NCBI RefSeq assembly: GCF_037974265.1
Contig: NZ_CP150233.1
Location: 558,001 to 622,000, forward strand
Source of the DNA: Paenibacillus sp. FSL R5-0623
GTDB taxonomy: Bacteria; Bacillota; Bacilli; Paenibacillales; Paenibacillaceae
Length of the DNA stretch: 64,000 nt
Direction of reading: 5' to 3'
Shown here: one piece after another, positions 25,549 through 33,411 of the stretch
How positions within the stretch are numbered: position 1 is the stretch's first letter
Layout: every line of letters starts with the position of its first letter
Position numbers and translations under genes: made by a program
Notes under the pieces: generated by a model
What the model was told of the DNA's origin: nothing
Seen by the model: only the letters and a program-made list of their open reading frames with translations
The model's database searches: none

Positions 25549-25669
25549 TGGTTTAGTGTAAACATCCGTATATTCGGTTATTCAGTATGTTATAAGTCAT
25601 TAATTAAAGGTTAGATTGTGTCTGTCTGTGTAGTTAACGTGAATTTCTGACATCTATAAACTGAAAGAC

Positions 25670-25707
25670 AAAAAGACCAGCTTAACGTTCATTAAGCTGG
25701 TCTTTTT
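25670..25707. terminator. Bidirectional intrinsic terminator
   Basis: A perfect 16-bp stem (25670-25685 with 25692-25707) with a 6-nt loop and A/T-runs lies between converging genes. Confidence 0.9.
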
Positions 25708-25729
25708 GTATACTCATTTAACATTTTAA

Positions 25730-26863
25730 TTAATCTGCAACTACCAATGAGGCTCCAATCAACGTGGCGTTGGTGTAACCACCGCCAACATTTTCAAAAG
25801 AGAAGTTGGTAATTGGCGTACCGATAACAGTGGCATAGTCTCCTTCAAGCAGATCACCTGTGGAGGATGGATAGATGGCGAGTACATTGTTTCCGTTCTC
25901 GTCCATGATATGAACGATAGCCGCTGTGGAGCCATCAGAAGTATCTTCTTCAACCTCAATAACTTCACCGCTAATATGGATAAAATGTTCATAGTAATTC
26001 GCAACATTTTTATTCAAATGTTTGGTTGTCACTTTGGTATCCACCAAACTTTTAAGCTTTTTGCGAACTTCGGCTGTACTGGCTGGAAATAAATCGTCGT
26101 GTGCTGTGAAAAAGTCATAAGAAACTTGTTCCATGATCGCTGTATCATTAGTCATGATCGGGGTTAATTCTTTGAAGTAATCAGCCGCAGTTACTATTGT
26201 CTCCTGGTTTAAAGAAGCTATATTTGCTTTAGTCTGTTCAATGGGAGAGGAAATCACCAATGAATTCAAAATTTCATTGACTTGATCTTTTCCCTTTTGT
26301 TCATAATAGTTCTTGGCGTAGGTTAACGTCATGGTGTAGAGTTCTGTATTGGTCGGAATCAGATACTGCACAAGGACAACATCTGTACCCGAGGTGTGTT
26401 TATAGGCTCCTTCCAAGACACCAGCGCTATATTCTTTATAAGGCTTGTTCGTGTAGCTGGTTTTTGTATAATCGGAAATGCCGATGCTTGAACCGTTCTG
26501 TGTGTAATAATCAACTATATTATTGGCGTATTCTTCAGGATTGATTGAACCGGTTGAACTGGCCTCAATCGTCAGATTCATATTATCTGCAAATGTGGCT
26601 GATGAAGATTGGTTTGAAAAAGCAGCTTTAATGGATGGAGCATTCATTTGACTTGTATCTACGCTTTTCCAGGATTCAGGATAGGCAAAAGAAAATCCTT
26701 CTCCATTATATGTAGTGTATTTCGTAGCTTTTGCTTCTGTTGAGACAGTTTCAGTTGCCTTGGATGCTTCGGTCGTTTGGCTATCGGCTGTTGTGTTTGT
26801 TTCTGAATTACCACAGGCACTAAGCAATGTGGCTAATGCCAAAATCGTAATAAGTTTCTTCAT
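25730..26863 (-). CDS. Unrecognised lipoprotein with PsbP/DcrB-like domain
   Basis: A lipoprotein of 377 residues with lipobox LLSAC near residue 17, then a Thr/Ser/Glu-rich spacer. A domain at about 50-215 beginning YNGEGFSFAYPESWK is characteristic of PsbP/DcrB-like lipoproteins. The C-terminal region (about 280-377) is rich in beta strand (SGEVIEVEEDTS, GDYATVIGTPI), perhaps an OB-like fold. It would sit on the outer face of the membrane. The gene stands alone, is AT-rich, and its function cannot be assigned. Confidence 0.8.
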   Translation of the reverse strand: MKKLITILALATLLSACGNSETNTTADSQTTEASKATETVSTEAKATKYTTYNGEGFSFAYPESWKSVDTSQMNAPSIKAAFSNQSSSATFADNMNLTIEASSTGSINPEEYANNIVDYYTQNGSSIGISDYTKTSYTNKPYKEYSAGVLEGAYKHTSGTDVVLVQYLIPTNTELYTMTLTYAKNYYEQKGKDQVNEILNSLVISSPIEQTKANIASLNQETIVTAADYFKELTPIMTNDTAIMEQVSYDFFTAHDDLFPASTAEVRKKLKSLVDTKVTTKHLNKNVANYYEHFIHISGEVIEVEEDTSDGSTAAIVHIMDENGNNVLAIYPSSTGDLLEGDYATVIGTPITNFSFENVGGGYTNATLIGASLVVAD

Positions 26864-27306
26864 TATGTCTAATTTCTCCTAATGTGTTTCCCATCGGTTG
26901 GGATTTTTTCTAAGGTCATCATTTCGTTTGGGATAATCCAGTTTAGGCGGTGGGCATAGAACTCCTTTCTACTTTATTAGTAAAATAATTACATATATCA
27001 AGATTTCAGTATTCATAATTACTAAAAAGGTAATTTATCTGTATTTAACAAGTTTAGAAGCTAATAATAGACCGTATGGGTATCCATTTTGAACGATAGT
27101 ACATACATTTGGTTGATATAACCGTGGGATTTATTTATGAATTAAACATATATGAACATAACATGCCGATTTAAGAACTAACCCTTTATGTAGGTGCAAT
27201 TAACGAATAGTCGGTGGAAAAAACAGCCCATTTTCGACCTGAGCCCGGTCCCATGTGTGATTGGTGCATATAGTGAACTGTACCTCAAATCAAAGGAGGG
27301 GTTTAC
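26864..27306. other. AT-rich intergenic region upstream of the YjcZ genes
   Basis: No gene is supported. It should contain the lipoprotein promoter on the minus strand and the YjcZ promoter on the plus strand (candidate -10 at 27267). Nothing else is visible. Confidence 0.45.
27267..27274 (+). promoter_or_regulatory. Possible sporulation-sigma -10 element
   Basis: CATATAGT resembles the CATAnnnT -10 of mother-cell sigma factors E and K. It lies 33 bp upstream of the first YjcZ start. No convincing -35 was found, so this is tentative. Confidence 0.3.
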
Positions 27307-27411
27307 ATGAGTGGAGTAGTAGGTGGATACGGCGGCGCATGGACATCGACTGGCGCGATCTTGGTTCTCTTTATCTTGTTGGTCATCATCTCTAAAGCAT
27401 TCTTGATCTAA
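27307..27411 (+). CDS. YjcZ-family sporulation miniprotein 1
   Basis: Thirty-four residues: a short Gly-rich head followed by one membrane helix, TGAILVLFILLVIISKAFLI. This is the signature of the YjcZ family of tiny sporulation-associated membrane proteins. GGAGGG lies six bases before the ATG. It is the first of three related genes in 830 bp. Confidence 0.88.
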   Translation: MSGVVGGYGGAWTSTGAILVLFILLVIISKAFLI

Positions 27412-27454
27412 TAAACCGCTTGGACCCTAATATATTCGTAAAGGAGGGTTCTGT

Positions 27455-27562
27455 ATGAGTGAAGTAGTCGGAGGCGCAGGATACGGCGGCTGGACATCGA
27501 CTGGAGCAATCCTGGTTCTGTTCATTCTGCTCGTAATCATCACTAAATCTTTCTGGGTATAA
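27455..27562 (+). CDS. YjcZ-family sporulation miniprotein 2
   Basis: Thirty-five residues with the same architecture as its neighbour and a nearly identical helix (TGAILVLFILLVIITKSFWV), so the two arose by duplication. AAGGAGGG precedes the ATG. It lies 43 bp after the first copy and is followed directly by a terminator. Confidence 0.88.
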   Translation: MSEVVGGAGYGGWTSTGAILVLFILLVIITKSFWV

Positions 27563-27571
27563 TATGGCGAG

Positions 27572-27601
27572 CTCTGCCGGGCAACCGGTGGGGTTTTTTT
27601 T
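27572..27601 (+). terminator. Intrinsic terminator after the YjcZ pair
   Basis: CTCTGCCGG and CCGGTGGGG pair with wobbles around a GCAA loop, followed by eight Ts. Confidence 0.8.
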
Positions 27602-27825
27602 CTAGAGGACAAGCATGGTGGAGATCCAGGAAGATAAGATAGCTTGTGGTTGAACGGAAGAAATGGTGGAATTCAAGAACTGGAATGACGGTGTATGCTT
27701 CGAAAATGGGGAAGGGACCAAATGGCTAAACGCCCATTTTGTCAAGATAAGGGCGATAGCCCGGTCCAGAGGTAGGCTGAATACATAGCTTAGGGGTGTA
27801 GGCAAATGTTAAGGAGGAATGAACA

Positions 27826-28137
27826 ATGAGCGAAGTAAAACCGAATTCACCGAACGGACAGGGGCATGTATACGGACATATGGGAGGTTATGAGCATATG
27901 CAAGGATACCAATACACAGGTCATGAAATGCATGGGTATGGATATGGTTGTGGAACAATGCCGATGGGCTACGGCTACGGTTACGGACACCAGCCAAATC
28001 AAGCTCCAATGATGCATGGTTATCAACAGGGTTGTGGGGTATCCTATGGTCATGGCGGCGGAAGCTGGGGTTCCATGGGCACAATCCTTGTACTGTTCAT
28101 CTTGCTGGTCATCATCTCCAAAACGATGTTTATCTAA
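27826..28137 (+). CDS. YjcZ-like membrane miniprotein with Gly/Tyr/His/Met-rich extension
   Basis: The last 24 residues (GTILVLFILLVIISKTMFI) match the helix of the two upstream YjcZ proteins. They are preceded by about 75 residues made largely of Gly, Tyr, His and Met with two isolated Cys (for example MHGYGYGCGTMPMGYGYGYG). The head is low-complexity and could bind metal or form a cross-linked coat layer; this is inference. AAGGAGG precedes the ATG. It is separated from the first pair by a terminator, so it has its own transcript, and it is followed by a strong terminator. Confidence 0.85.
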   Translation: MSEVKPNSPNGQGHVYGHMGGYEHMQGYQYTGHEMHGYGYGCGTMPMGYGYGYGHQPNQAPMMHGYQQGCGVSYGHGGGSWGSMGTILVLFILLVIISKTMFI

Positions 28138-28247
28138 GTATTTGTGAATGCAAGGAGACTTTGCTGATCGTGGATCGTTGCGACAGGTGCTCTAAATAAA
28201 CTCCGAGTGTGAGTTCCATGTTGAGGCATAACGTACCTATGTTTCAG

Positions 28248-28290
28248 AAAGGGACAGCGTAGGATTTCATCCTGCGGTGTCCCTTTTTTT
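28248..28290 (+). terminator. Intrinsic terminator after the extended YjcZ gene
   Basis: AAAGGGACA pairs with TGTCCCTTT, with an inner GTAGGAT/ATCCTGC stem, and the outer stem runs into seven Ts. Confidence 0.9.
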
Positions 28291-28375
28291 CAGAATTAAT
28301 TGAAGGAGCGTTGGGATTACTTTCTTTAACGAACTCCACAGGCGCTATTCCATGAATTTTTGCCATTTCACAAGT

Positions 28376-28524
28376 TTAACGAATCGTAGACGTACGTCTT
28401 ATTATCTGAATCTGGGCATGTTTGGAGCCAATATTCATGAAGTGACATGGATTAACGTGGCTGAGATTCGTTAGATTTTACATAGCAAGGAAATCCCCAA
28501 TATAAGGTGTGCAGGATTCGTTAG
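28376..28524. repeat. Cluster of GATTCGTTAG-type 10-mers
   Basis: TTAACGAATC at 28376-28385 (one mismatch to the inverted form), and exact GATTCGTTAG at 28465-28474 and 28515-28524. The same motif occurs in the gene-free stretches near 9.8 and 58.8 kb. Confidence 0.4.
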
Positions 28525-29006
28525 CGTCTGATGAGCGTAAGGAAGACTTTTCTCAATGAAGGAACGGTGTCCGACAGTATGTAGATGTTGCTAAATTGGA
28601 TATGTAGACATGGATAAACACCCGGAACCCAATTCCGGGTGCTTTGTGTATGTTTTCAATCTTCTCAAGAATAAGTGATATCCAAAACAACAAAAGCCCT
28701 ACCTCTCTTTTGTCCTTGCGGCTCCGATGACCGCGCCAGTGTGAATGGGAACATCTTGTGAAACTCTGTACTACCGGGTTATTGTGATTCAGGTTCTTCA
28801 ATCTTCATAGGTTAATTGTGCTTATAGTTCGCTGCGGTCGCAGCATGAAGAAAATATTCCGGGGTTTAAAGAAGACAGAAATCATATGAGGTTGTTTAAT
28901 ACAACTCTTATAGTATACCACAGGTTGTAATTATCTGCAATAAAAAGGAAAGCGCGACCAGAGCAACATGTTTTCGGACTGTTTTTATGTTAGAAAGTGA
29001 AAGGTT

Positions 29007-29038
29007 AGTTTGAAAAGATACAGAAAATTTTTCAAACT
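29007..29038. promoter_or_regulatory. Inverted repeat upstream of the ECF sigma gene
   Basis: AGTTTGAAAA (29007-29016) and TTTTCAAACT (29029-29038) are perfect 10-bp arms separated by 12 bp, about 80 bp upstream of the start codon. TATAAT follows at about 29080. It may be an operator or part of an autoregulated promoter. Confidence 0.45.
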
Positions 29039-29118
29039 ATTTCTTCATAGGGGTAATCCTCTTCAAAAGATTCTACGTAGGTTATAATAAGAGGGAAGAA
29101 ACAGAAAGGGGCCCTCGC

Positions 29119-29715
29119 ATGACTGAATCGATGGAGGACAGCAGGTTAATGCGGCAGATTGCGGAACGTGATGCCTCCGCACTGGAGCTTTTATATGACC
29201 GTTATGAGCGAGCGGTGTATTCTTTTGCCTACCGGATCGTTGGTGATCCCATGACGGCAGAAGAGACCGTTCAGGAACTTTTTATGCGGGTCTGGAATAA
29301 TGCCGAACGTTACGATGCCTCACAGGGGAAGCTGACCACATGGATGTTTGCGATTACGCGTAACATTGCAGTGGACATGCTGAGGCGGAAATCAAAAGGG
29401 GCAGCGGCTACTTCAGTTGAACACGAGACAATGGCGGCCTATGCCGATGAGCATACGAACACGGAAGAAGAAGTGGAGCGTAAATGGGAAGGTACCCGGA
29501 TTAAAGAGGCGTTGTCCCAATTGAACGGTGATCAGCAACAAGTTATAGAATCGATTTATTATGCGGGATTAACCCAGCAGGAAGTATCCAGCCGATTCGG
29601 GATTCCGCTGGGTACAGTAAAGAGCCGTGTCAGGCTTGCCATGCGACAGCTCCAAAAGTTGCTGGCCGATGCTGAATTGCATCCGGACGCGGGAAGGGAG
29701 GGCATACATCCATGA
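29119..29715 (+). CDS. ECF-type RNA polymerase sigma factor (SigK-like)
   Basis: A 198-residue sigma factor with region 2 at about 20-90 (LYDRYERAVYSFAYRIVG, TAEETVQELFMRVW, LTTWMFAITRNIAVDMLRR) and region 4 at about 135-185 (GLTQQEVSSRFGIPLGTVKS). It directs polymerase to a stress regulon that is not visible here. The stop overlaps the start of the anti-sigma gene (ATGA at 29712-29715), so the two are translationally coupled. Confidence 0.93.
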   Translation: MTESMEDSRLMRQIAERDASALELLYDRYERAVYSFAYRIVGDPMTAEETVQELFMRVWNNAERYDASQGKLTTWMFAITRNIAVDMLRRKSKGAAATSVEHETMAAYADEHTNTEEEVERKWEGTRIKEALSQLNGDQQQVIESIYYAGLTQQEVSSRFGIPLGTVKSRVRLAMRQLQKLLADAELHPDAGREGIHP

Positions 29716-30695
29716 TAGAACGACATGAGGAGTGGTCTGATCTGGCACCGATGTATGTGCTGGGCGGACTGGAAGCAGAGGAAGTGGCGGCGTTTGAAGC
29801 GCATATGGCAACTTGCGAACCTTGCCGCCAGGAGGTAAGGGAATTGCAGGAAGTGACTGGCTTCCTGCCACTTGCGGCGGAACCTGTGGTACCGCCGCAA
29901 GGCATGCGAGCACGTGTGCTGGGCAACGTGCTCGGACATGGGCAGGAGAGCGCCGAGGCGAAGCCAGCGGCTGCTCCTGCAGAGCCTGAAGCACCCGTGG
30001 TGCTTCAGGAGGATCTTGCGCCGCAGCACGAACGTGCGGCGCAGCCCGGGCCAGGCTTGCCGCCGGTAACGGCGGTGCCTGCGGCCCGGGTGGAAGAGGC
30101 TGCCGAGGCACAGCCATGGCAGCCACAAGCGCGCGCGCGTGCGCGCAGCAGCCGCGCCTGGCGCCTGGCCAGTGCCGGCCTTGCGGCCGCGGCACTGGTG
30201 CTCGGCGTGTACACGGCGCAGCTGCAGAGCCGGATCGACTCGCTGACGCAGCAAGCGGCGGGCTCGTCGGCTACGCAAGAGCAGCTGGTGCAGGCACAGG
30301 CGCAGAATGCACAGCTGCAAGAGCAGCTGGCATCAGCACTGAAGCCCGCACAGGGCATGCAGACTGGCGAGGCAGTGAAGCTGAATCCTGCAACTCAGGA
30401 CATTGTAGCTCAGGGTCTCGCAACCATCGTTATTGACAGCAAAGGCACTCACCTGGTTGTGCAGGCTGAGAACCTGCCGAACCTGGAAGGCAACGAGGCT
30501 TTTCAGGTCTGGTTGATCAAAGGAGATACCCCTCAGAATGCCGGTACTTTCCTTAGTCGTAACGGAACGGGAGCAGTATACTACACATTGGATTCGGCCA
30601 ACGACTATGATACGGTTGCCATCACGCTTGAACCGGATGCAATGGGAGAGGAGCCGCGCGGTACAATGATTCTGGCTGCCAAGATTAAAGGGTAA
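29712..30695 (+). CDS. Zinc-finger anti-sigma factor (RskA-like)
   Basis: A membrane protein of 327 residues that should hold the upstream sigma factor inactive. It has an N-terminal ZAS domain with H-x3-C-x2-C (AHMATCEPC), a long Ala/Glu/Gln/Pro-rich linker (about 75-145), a basic stretch before one membrane helix (LASAGLAAAALVLGVY, about 155-172), a Gln/Ala-rich stalk and a C-terminal RskA-type domain (about 220-327). The linker-to-stalk DNA (about 29,950-30,350) is strikingly GC-rich and includes an 18-bp alternating GC/GT tract at 30129-30146, which encodes the basic Arg/Ala stretch. Confidence 0.92.
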   Translation: MIERHEEWSDLAPMYVLGGLEAEEVAAFEAHMATCEPCRQEVRELQEVTGFLPLAAEPVVPPQGMRARVLGNVLGHGQESAEAKPAAAPAEPEAPVVLQEDLAPQHERAAQPGPGLPPVTAVPAARVEEAAEAQPWQPQARARARSSRAWRLASAGLAAAALVLGVYTAQLQSRIDSLTQQAAGSSATQEQLVQAQAQNAQLQEQLASALKPAQGMQTGEAVKLNPATQDIVAQGLATIVIDSKGTHLVVQAENLPNLEGNEAFQVWLIKGDTPQNAGTFLSRNGTGAVYYTLDSANDYDTVAITLEPDAMGEEPRGTMILAAKIKG

Positions 30696-30712
30696 ATATA
30701 GGACATATCACC

Positions 30713-30743
30713 AAAGGCTGCTCCGTCGTGGAGCAGCCTTTTT
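30713..30743 (+). terminator. Intrinsic terminator after the anti-sigma gene
   Basis: AAAGGCTGCTCC pairs with GGAGCAGCCTTT around a 5-nt loop, followed by Ts. Confidence 0.9.
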
Positions 30744-30886
30744 GTGTTTTCCAGTTCTGGTGCCCACCCATTGGATTTTATTAATTTTTTTAGTCGGAGC
30801 TACCGATAAACAAATAGAAGGCAATACCCTTAATCTCCCCGTGTCTCAAGGGAGAACTGGTTGCACATAGAGAGTGAGGGGTTCAG

Positions 30887-32398
30887 TTGGAAGCATACCG
30901 TTCATTTATCTTTCGCCTGATACGCAATTATCTGATCGGTTCACTGGCAGCTGTTTTTGTTGTCGGTACAGTAGTTATGGTATCTACTCTGCAGATACCC
31001 AATATTCAATTTGTTCGACTCATCTTCATTGTACTGATCTCACTCTTGTTCATGCTGGTTGCAGAATTAATTACGCTGTGGGTGCAGCTTGGCCCCATAA
31101 GACAATTTTTCACTTCCGAGCATCATGAGAGAGACGAATTGAACCACATGTATGAGAAAATTCATCGTTTCCCGGGACAGACCATATATCGGATCATGGG
31201 TCCGCACATGCTTGGTTTTTCACTTCCGGCAGCCGGATTAACAATATGGATGATATCCACAGGGTGGCTTGAATTCCCTTACTTGTATATTGTCGTGGCC
31301 GCTGCGTGTGCCTTTCTGATTGCCATCATGCATGCGCTGATTGAGTATTACCTAACGGTGCGGGCGATTAGACCCCTGTTGCTTGAGATTCGTCATCGAG
31401 GCAAAGTCCAATACGGGATGGAACCTTCACTGGGAGGACGCATTCTCGTATCGATCCAGCGTAAATTTCAGCTAAGTACGGCACTGATTGGCTTATTTCC
31501 TTTATTTCTATTTTTCCTGGCTACATATATCCGACTTCAGTATATGGACAGTGAATTTGCGAAAGAGTACATTCTGTGGGGAATTCTCATCGTTGTTCTG
31601 GGCGCGGGGTTTGCGCTGGTGGGAAGTTGGCTGTTGATTCGTGATGTTCGTGATCCAGTTGCTGAACTGACACATGAGATGAACCGAATTCAGGGGGGAG
31701 ATCTTGGCAGACGAGCTCCGGATCTATATGCGGATGAGTTTTCAGCACTGATTTCTGGCTTTAATATGATGATTAATCGGCTGGAGATGAGACAGGAGCG
31801 CAATCGACAGTTATTGCAAAGTTATTTTTCTACACTGGCTGCTGCTTTAGACGCCCGAGATAAGTACACGGCAGGGCATTCCATGCGTGTGGCAGAGTAT
31901 TCGCTGATGATTGGCAAGCTGAGCGGAATGAATGAGGAACAGGCGGATTTATTGTACAAATCAGCCCTGCTTCATGATATCGGAAAAATCGGCATTCCTG
32001 ATGAGGTACTGCTGAAGGATGGAAAACTAAGCGATGAGGAATTCGCGATTATTCGCACACATCCCGTGCAGGGAGAGAGTATTTTGTTACAGATAGAGCC
32101 TATTGATGCCATGGCCGACTTTTTGCCAGGTGTGCGATCTCACCATGAGAGATATGATGGCAAAGGATACCCGGATGGGATGGCTGGTGACGATATTCCC
32201 CTTTTTGGCCGCATCATTGCGGTAGCGGATGCCTTTGATGCCATGACGTCTGATCGACCATATCGGAATGGGATGAGTCACGAGAAAGCGCTAACGATTT
32301 TGGAAGAAGGAAAAGGGACCCAATGGGACCCCTATTTTGCAGGTTTGTTTATTGATGAATGGAGACGACAACAGCATCTTCAGAAACCATCGAAGTGA
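30887..32398 (+). CDS. Membrane-bound HD-GYP domain protein (c-di-GMP phosphodiesterase type)
   Basis: This protein of 503 residues has six predicted membrane helices in the first 250 residues, a HAMP domain (about 250-300) and an HD-GYP domain (about 315-495). The HD motif LLHDIGKIGIP and the signature HHERYDGKGYPDG are intact, with the following metal ligand in ADAFDAM, so it should be an active cyclic-di-GMP hydrolase. Start is TTG 30887 with GAGGG 6-7 bases upstream. The 3' end nearly abuts the facing PAP2 gene, with a hairpin (32391-32428) spanning both ends. Confidence 0.92.
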   Translation: MEAYRSFIFRLIRNYLIGSLAAVFVVGTVVMVSTLQIPNIQFVRLIFIVLISLLFMLVAELITLWVQLGPIRQFFTSEHHERDELNHMYEKIHRFPGQTIYRIMGPHMLGFSLPAAGLTIWMISTGWLEFPYLYIVVAAACAFLIAIMHALIEYYLTVRAIRPLLLEIRHRGKVQYGMEPSLGGRILVSIQRKFQLSTALIGLFPLFLFFLATYIRLQYMDSEFAKEYILWGILIVVLGAGFALVGSWLLIRDVRDPVAELTHEMNRIQGGDLGRRAPDLYADEFSALISGFNMMINRLEMRQERNRQLLQSYFSTLAAALDARDKYTAGHSMRVAEYSLMIGKLSGMNEEQADLLYKSALLHDIGKIGIPDEVLLKDGKLSDEEFAIIRTHPVQGESILLQIEPIDAMADFLPGVRSHHERYDGKGYPDGMAGDDIPLFGRIIAVADAFDAMTSDRPYRNGMSHEKALTILEEGKGTQWDPYFAGLFIDEWRRQQHLQKPSK

Positions 32399-32402
32399 GG
32401 GA

Positions 32403-33056
32403 TCAGTTGATCCCCTCTGTCCACTTCGATTCTTTTCTGCGTCTGCGGTGTAGAGCGAGGCCTGTTATGATGGTGAGAACGCATTCGCCGAGTATGACTG
32501 CACCCAAGGCGTCATAGATCACGTGTTGTTTAATCATTAGCGTGGATACTATAATGGTTGCTGCCCCGGCGACTACCAAAATCTTGATGGGTTTGCGGAT
32601 GCTTGGAACCGAGAGAACGGCACGCATAACCAGATAAGAGTGAAGAGAATGAATACTTGGAAAACAATTATAAGGACGATCCTGGCTGTAGAGCCATCCG
32701 AGAACAGATGCTCCCAAGCCAGTACCCGTCAGTTCCGGGCGCGGTACCATGGTCTGAAAGTTGAAGTAGATCAGATAACAGATCCAGACACAGATATTCA
32801 TGGATAACAAGACGCGGTAGTACGTCAGTCGATCCTTGGCACACAGGTAGGCGAGCACACCGAATACAAACGGGTACCAGCCCAAATATGGAATGGACAT
32901 GCCAGGCACGTAGGGAATGATCCGGTCGAGCGGCGAATCAAGCACTACGAACCCGCGTTCTGGACTATTAAGAATATCATAGAACAGCCCCATGACGGCC
33001 AAAGACAGCATTAAACTCAATGACAGCCAATAGGATTTGCTTTTTAACAATTGCAC
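32403..33056 (-). CDS. Membrane PAP2-family phosphatase or phosphotransferase
   Basis: A 217-residue integral membrane protein with six hydrophobic segments. PAP2 blocks are VPRPELTG, CFPSIHSLHS (Ile replaces Gly of PSGH) and KQHVIYDALGA with the catalytic His and Asp. The PSIH variant is typical of the Aur1/inositol-phosphotransferase-like branch, so the role may be in lipid or glycolipid head-group transfer rather than simple dephosphorylation. Start is GTG 33056, with AAAGGAG nine bases upstream. Copy B of the interspersed repeat lies just upstream. Confidence 0.88.
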   Translation of the reverse strand: MQLLKSKSYWLSLSLMLSLAVMGLFYDILNSPERGFVVLDSPLDRIIPYVPGMSIPYLGWYPFVFGVLAYLCAKDRLTYYRVLLSMNICVWICYLIYFNFQTMVPRPELTGTGLGASVLGWLYSQDRPYNCFPSIHSLHSYLVMRAVLSVPSIRKPIKILVVAGAATIIVSTLMIKQHVIYDALGAVILGECVLTIITGLALHRRRRKESKWTEGIN

Positions 33057-33116
33057 AACACCTTACTCCTTTCATTCATGTTCCAGAGGAACATGACCCC
33101 AGCAAATAACTATATA

Positions 33117-33216
33117 AGTTGCACTATACATTCATTTACACGAGAACGCAGAGGACAGAAATACCAGAAGGTTGTTCTGTCATCGGAGTGGCAAGTGTAA
33201 TTATTCTTTAGTTCAA
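33117..33216 (+). repeat. Interspersed inverted-repeat element, short copy (copy B)
   Basis: The left arm (AGTTGCACTATACATTCATT, then GAGGACAGAAATA) is joined directly to the right arm (CAGAAGGTTGTTCTGTCATC, then GGAGTGGCAAGTGTAA). Compared with the full element at 45.8 kb, the central 120 bp or so is missing. The two arms are complementary and fold into one long imperfect hairpin. Confidence 0.75.
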
Positions 33217-33411
33217 TCTATATAGTAGTTTAAATTTAAACAACAATATATTCTACTACGACCAGCGCACAAATTGAATCCTGATTTGTGTATTTTTGTG
33301 TATTTTTTTGACGAAGAAGGAATGCGGAAGTTTCAATGGGCATGATATGATAGAGACACATACGGACGAAGGCACTTTGGCCAGTAAAGTCGTTACAACA
33401 GGAGTGAGTGA

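Larger units (their letters stand above)
28291..29118. other. Long gene-free region before the ECF sigma factor
   Basis: About 830 bp without a convincing gene. It holds three GATTCGTTAG-type motifs (28376-28524), a 9-bp hairpin CACCCGGAA/TTCCGGGTG at 28619-28641, the short palindrome GCTGCGGTCGCAGC near 28831, and an inverted repeat at 29007-29038. An 82-codon minus-strand frame (28553-28801) has no family resemblance and is not called. Confidence 0.5.

Noticed and set aside
28553..28801. 82-codon minus-strand frame before the sigma factor gene
   Set aside because: It overlaps a hairpin and shows no protein-like pattern or ribosome site.
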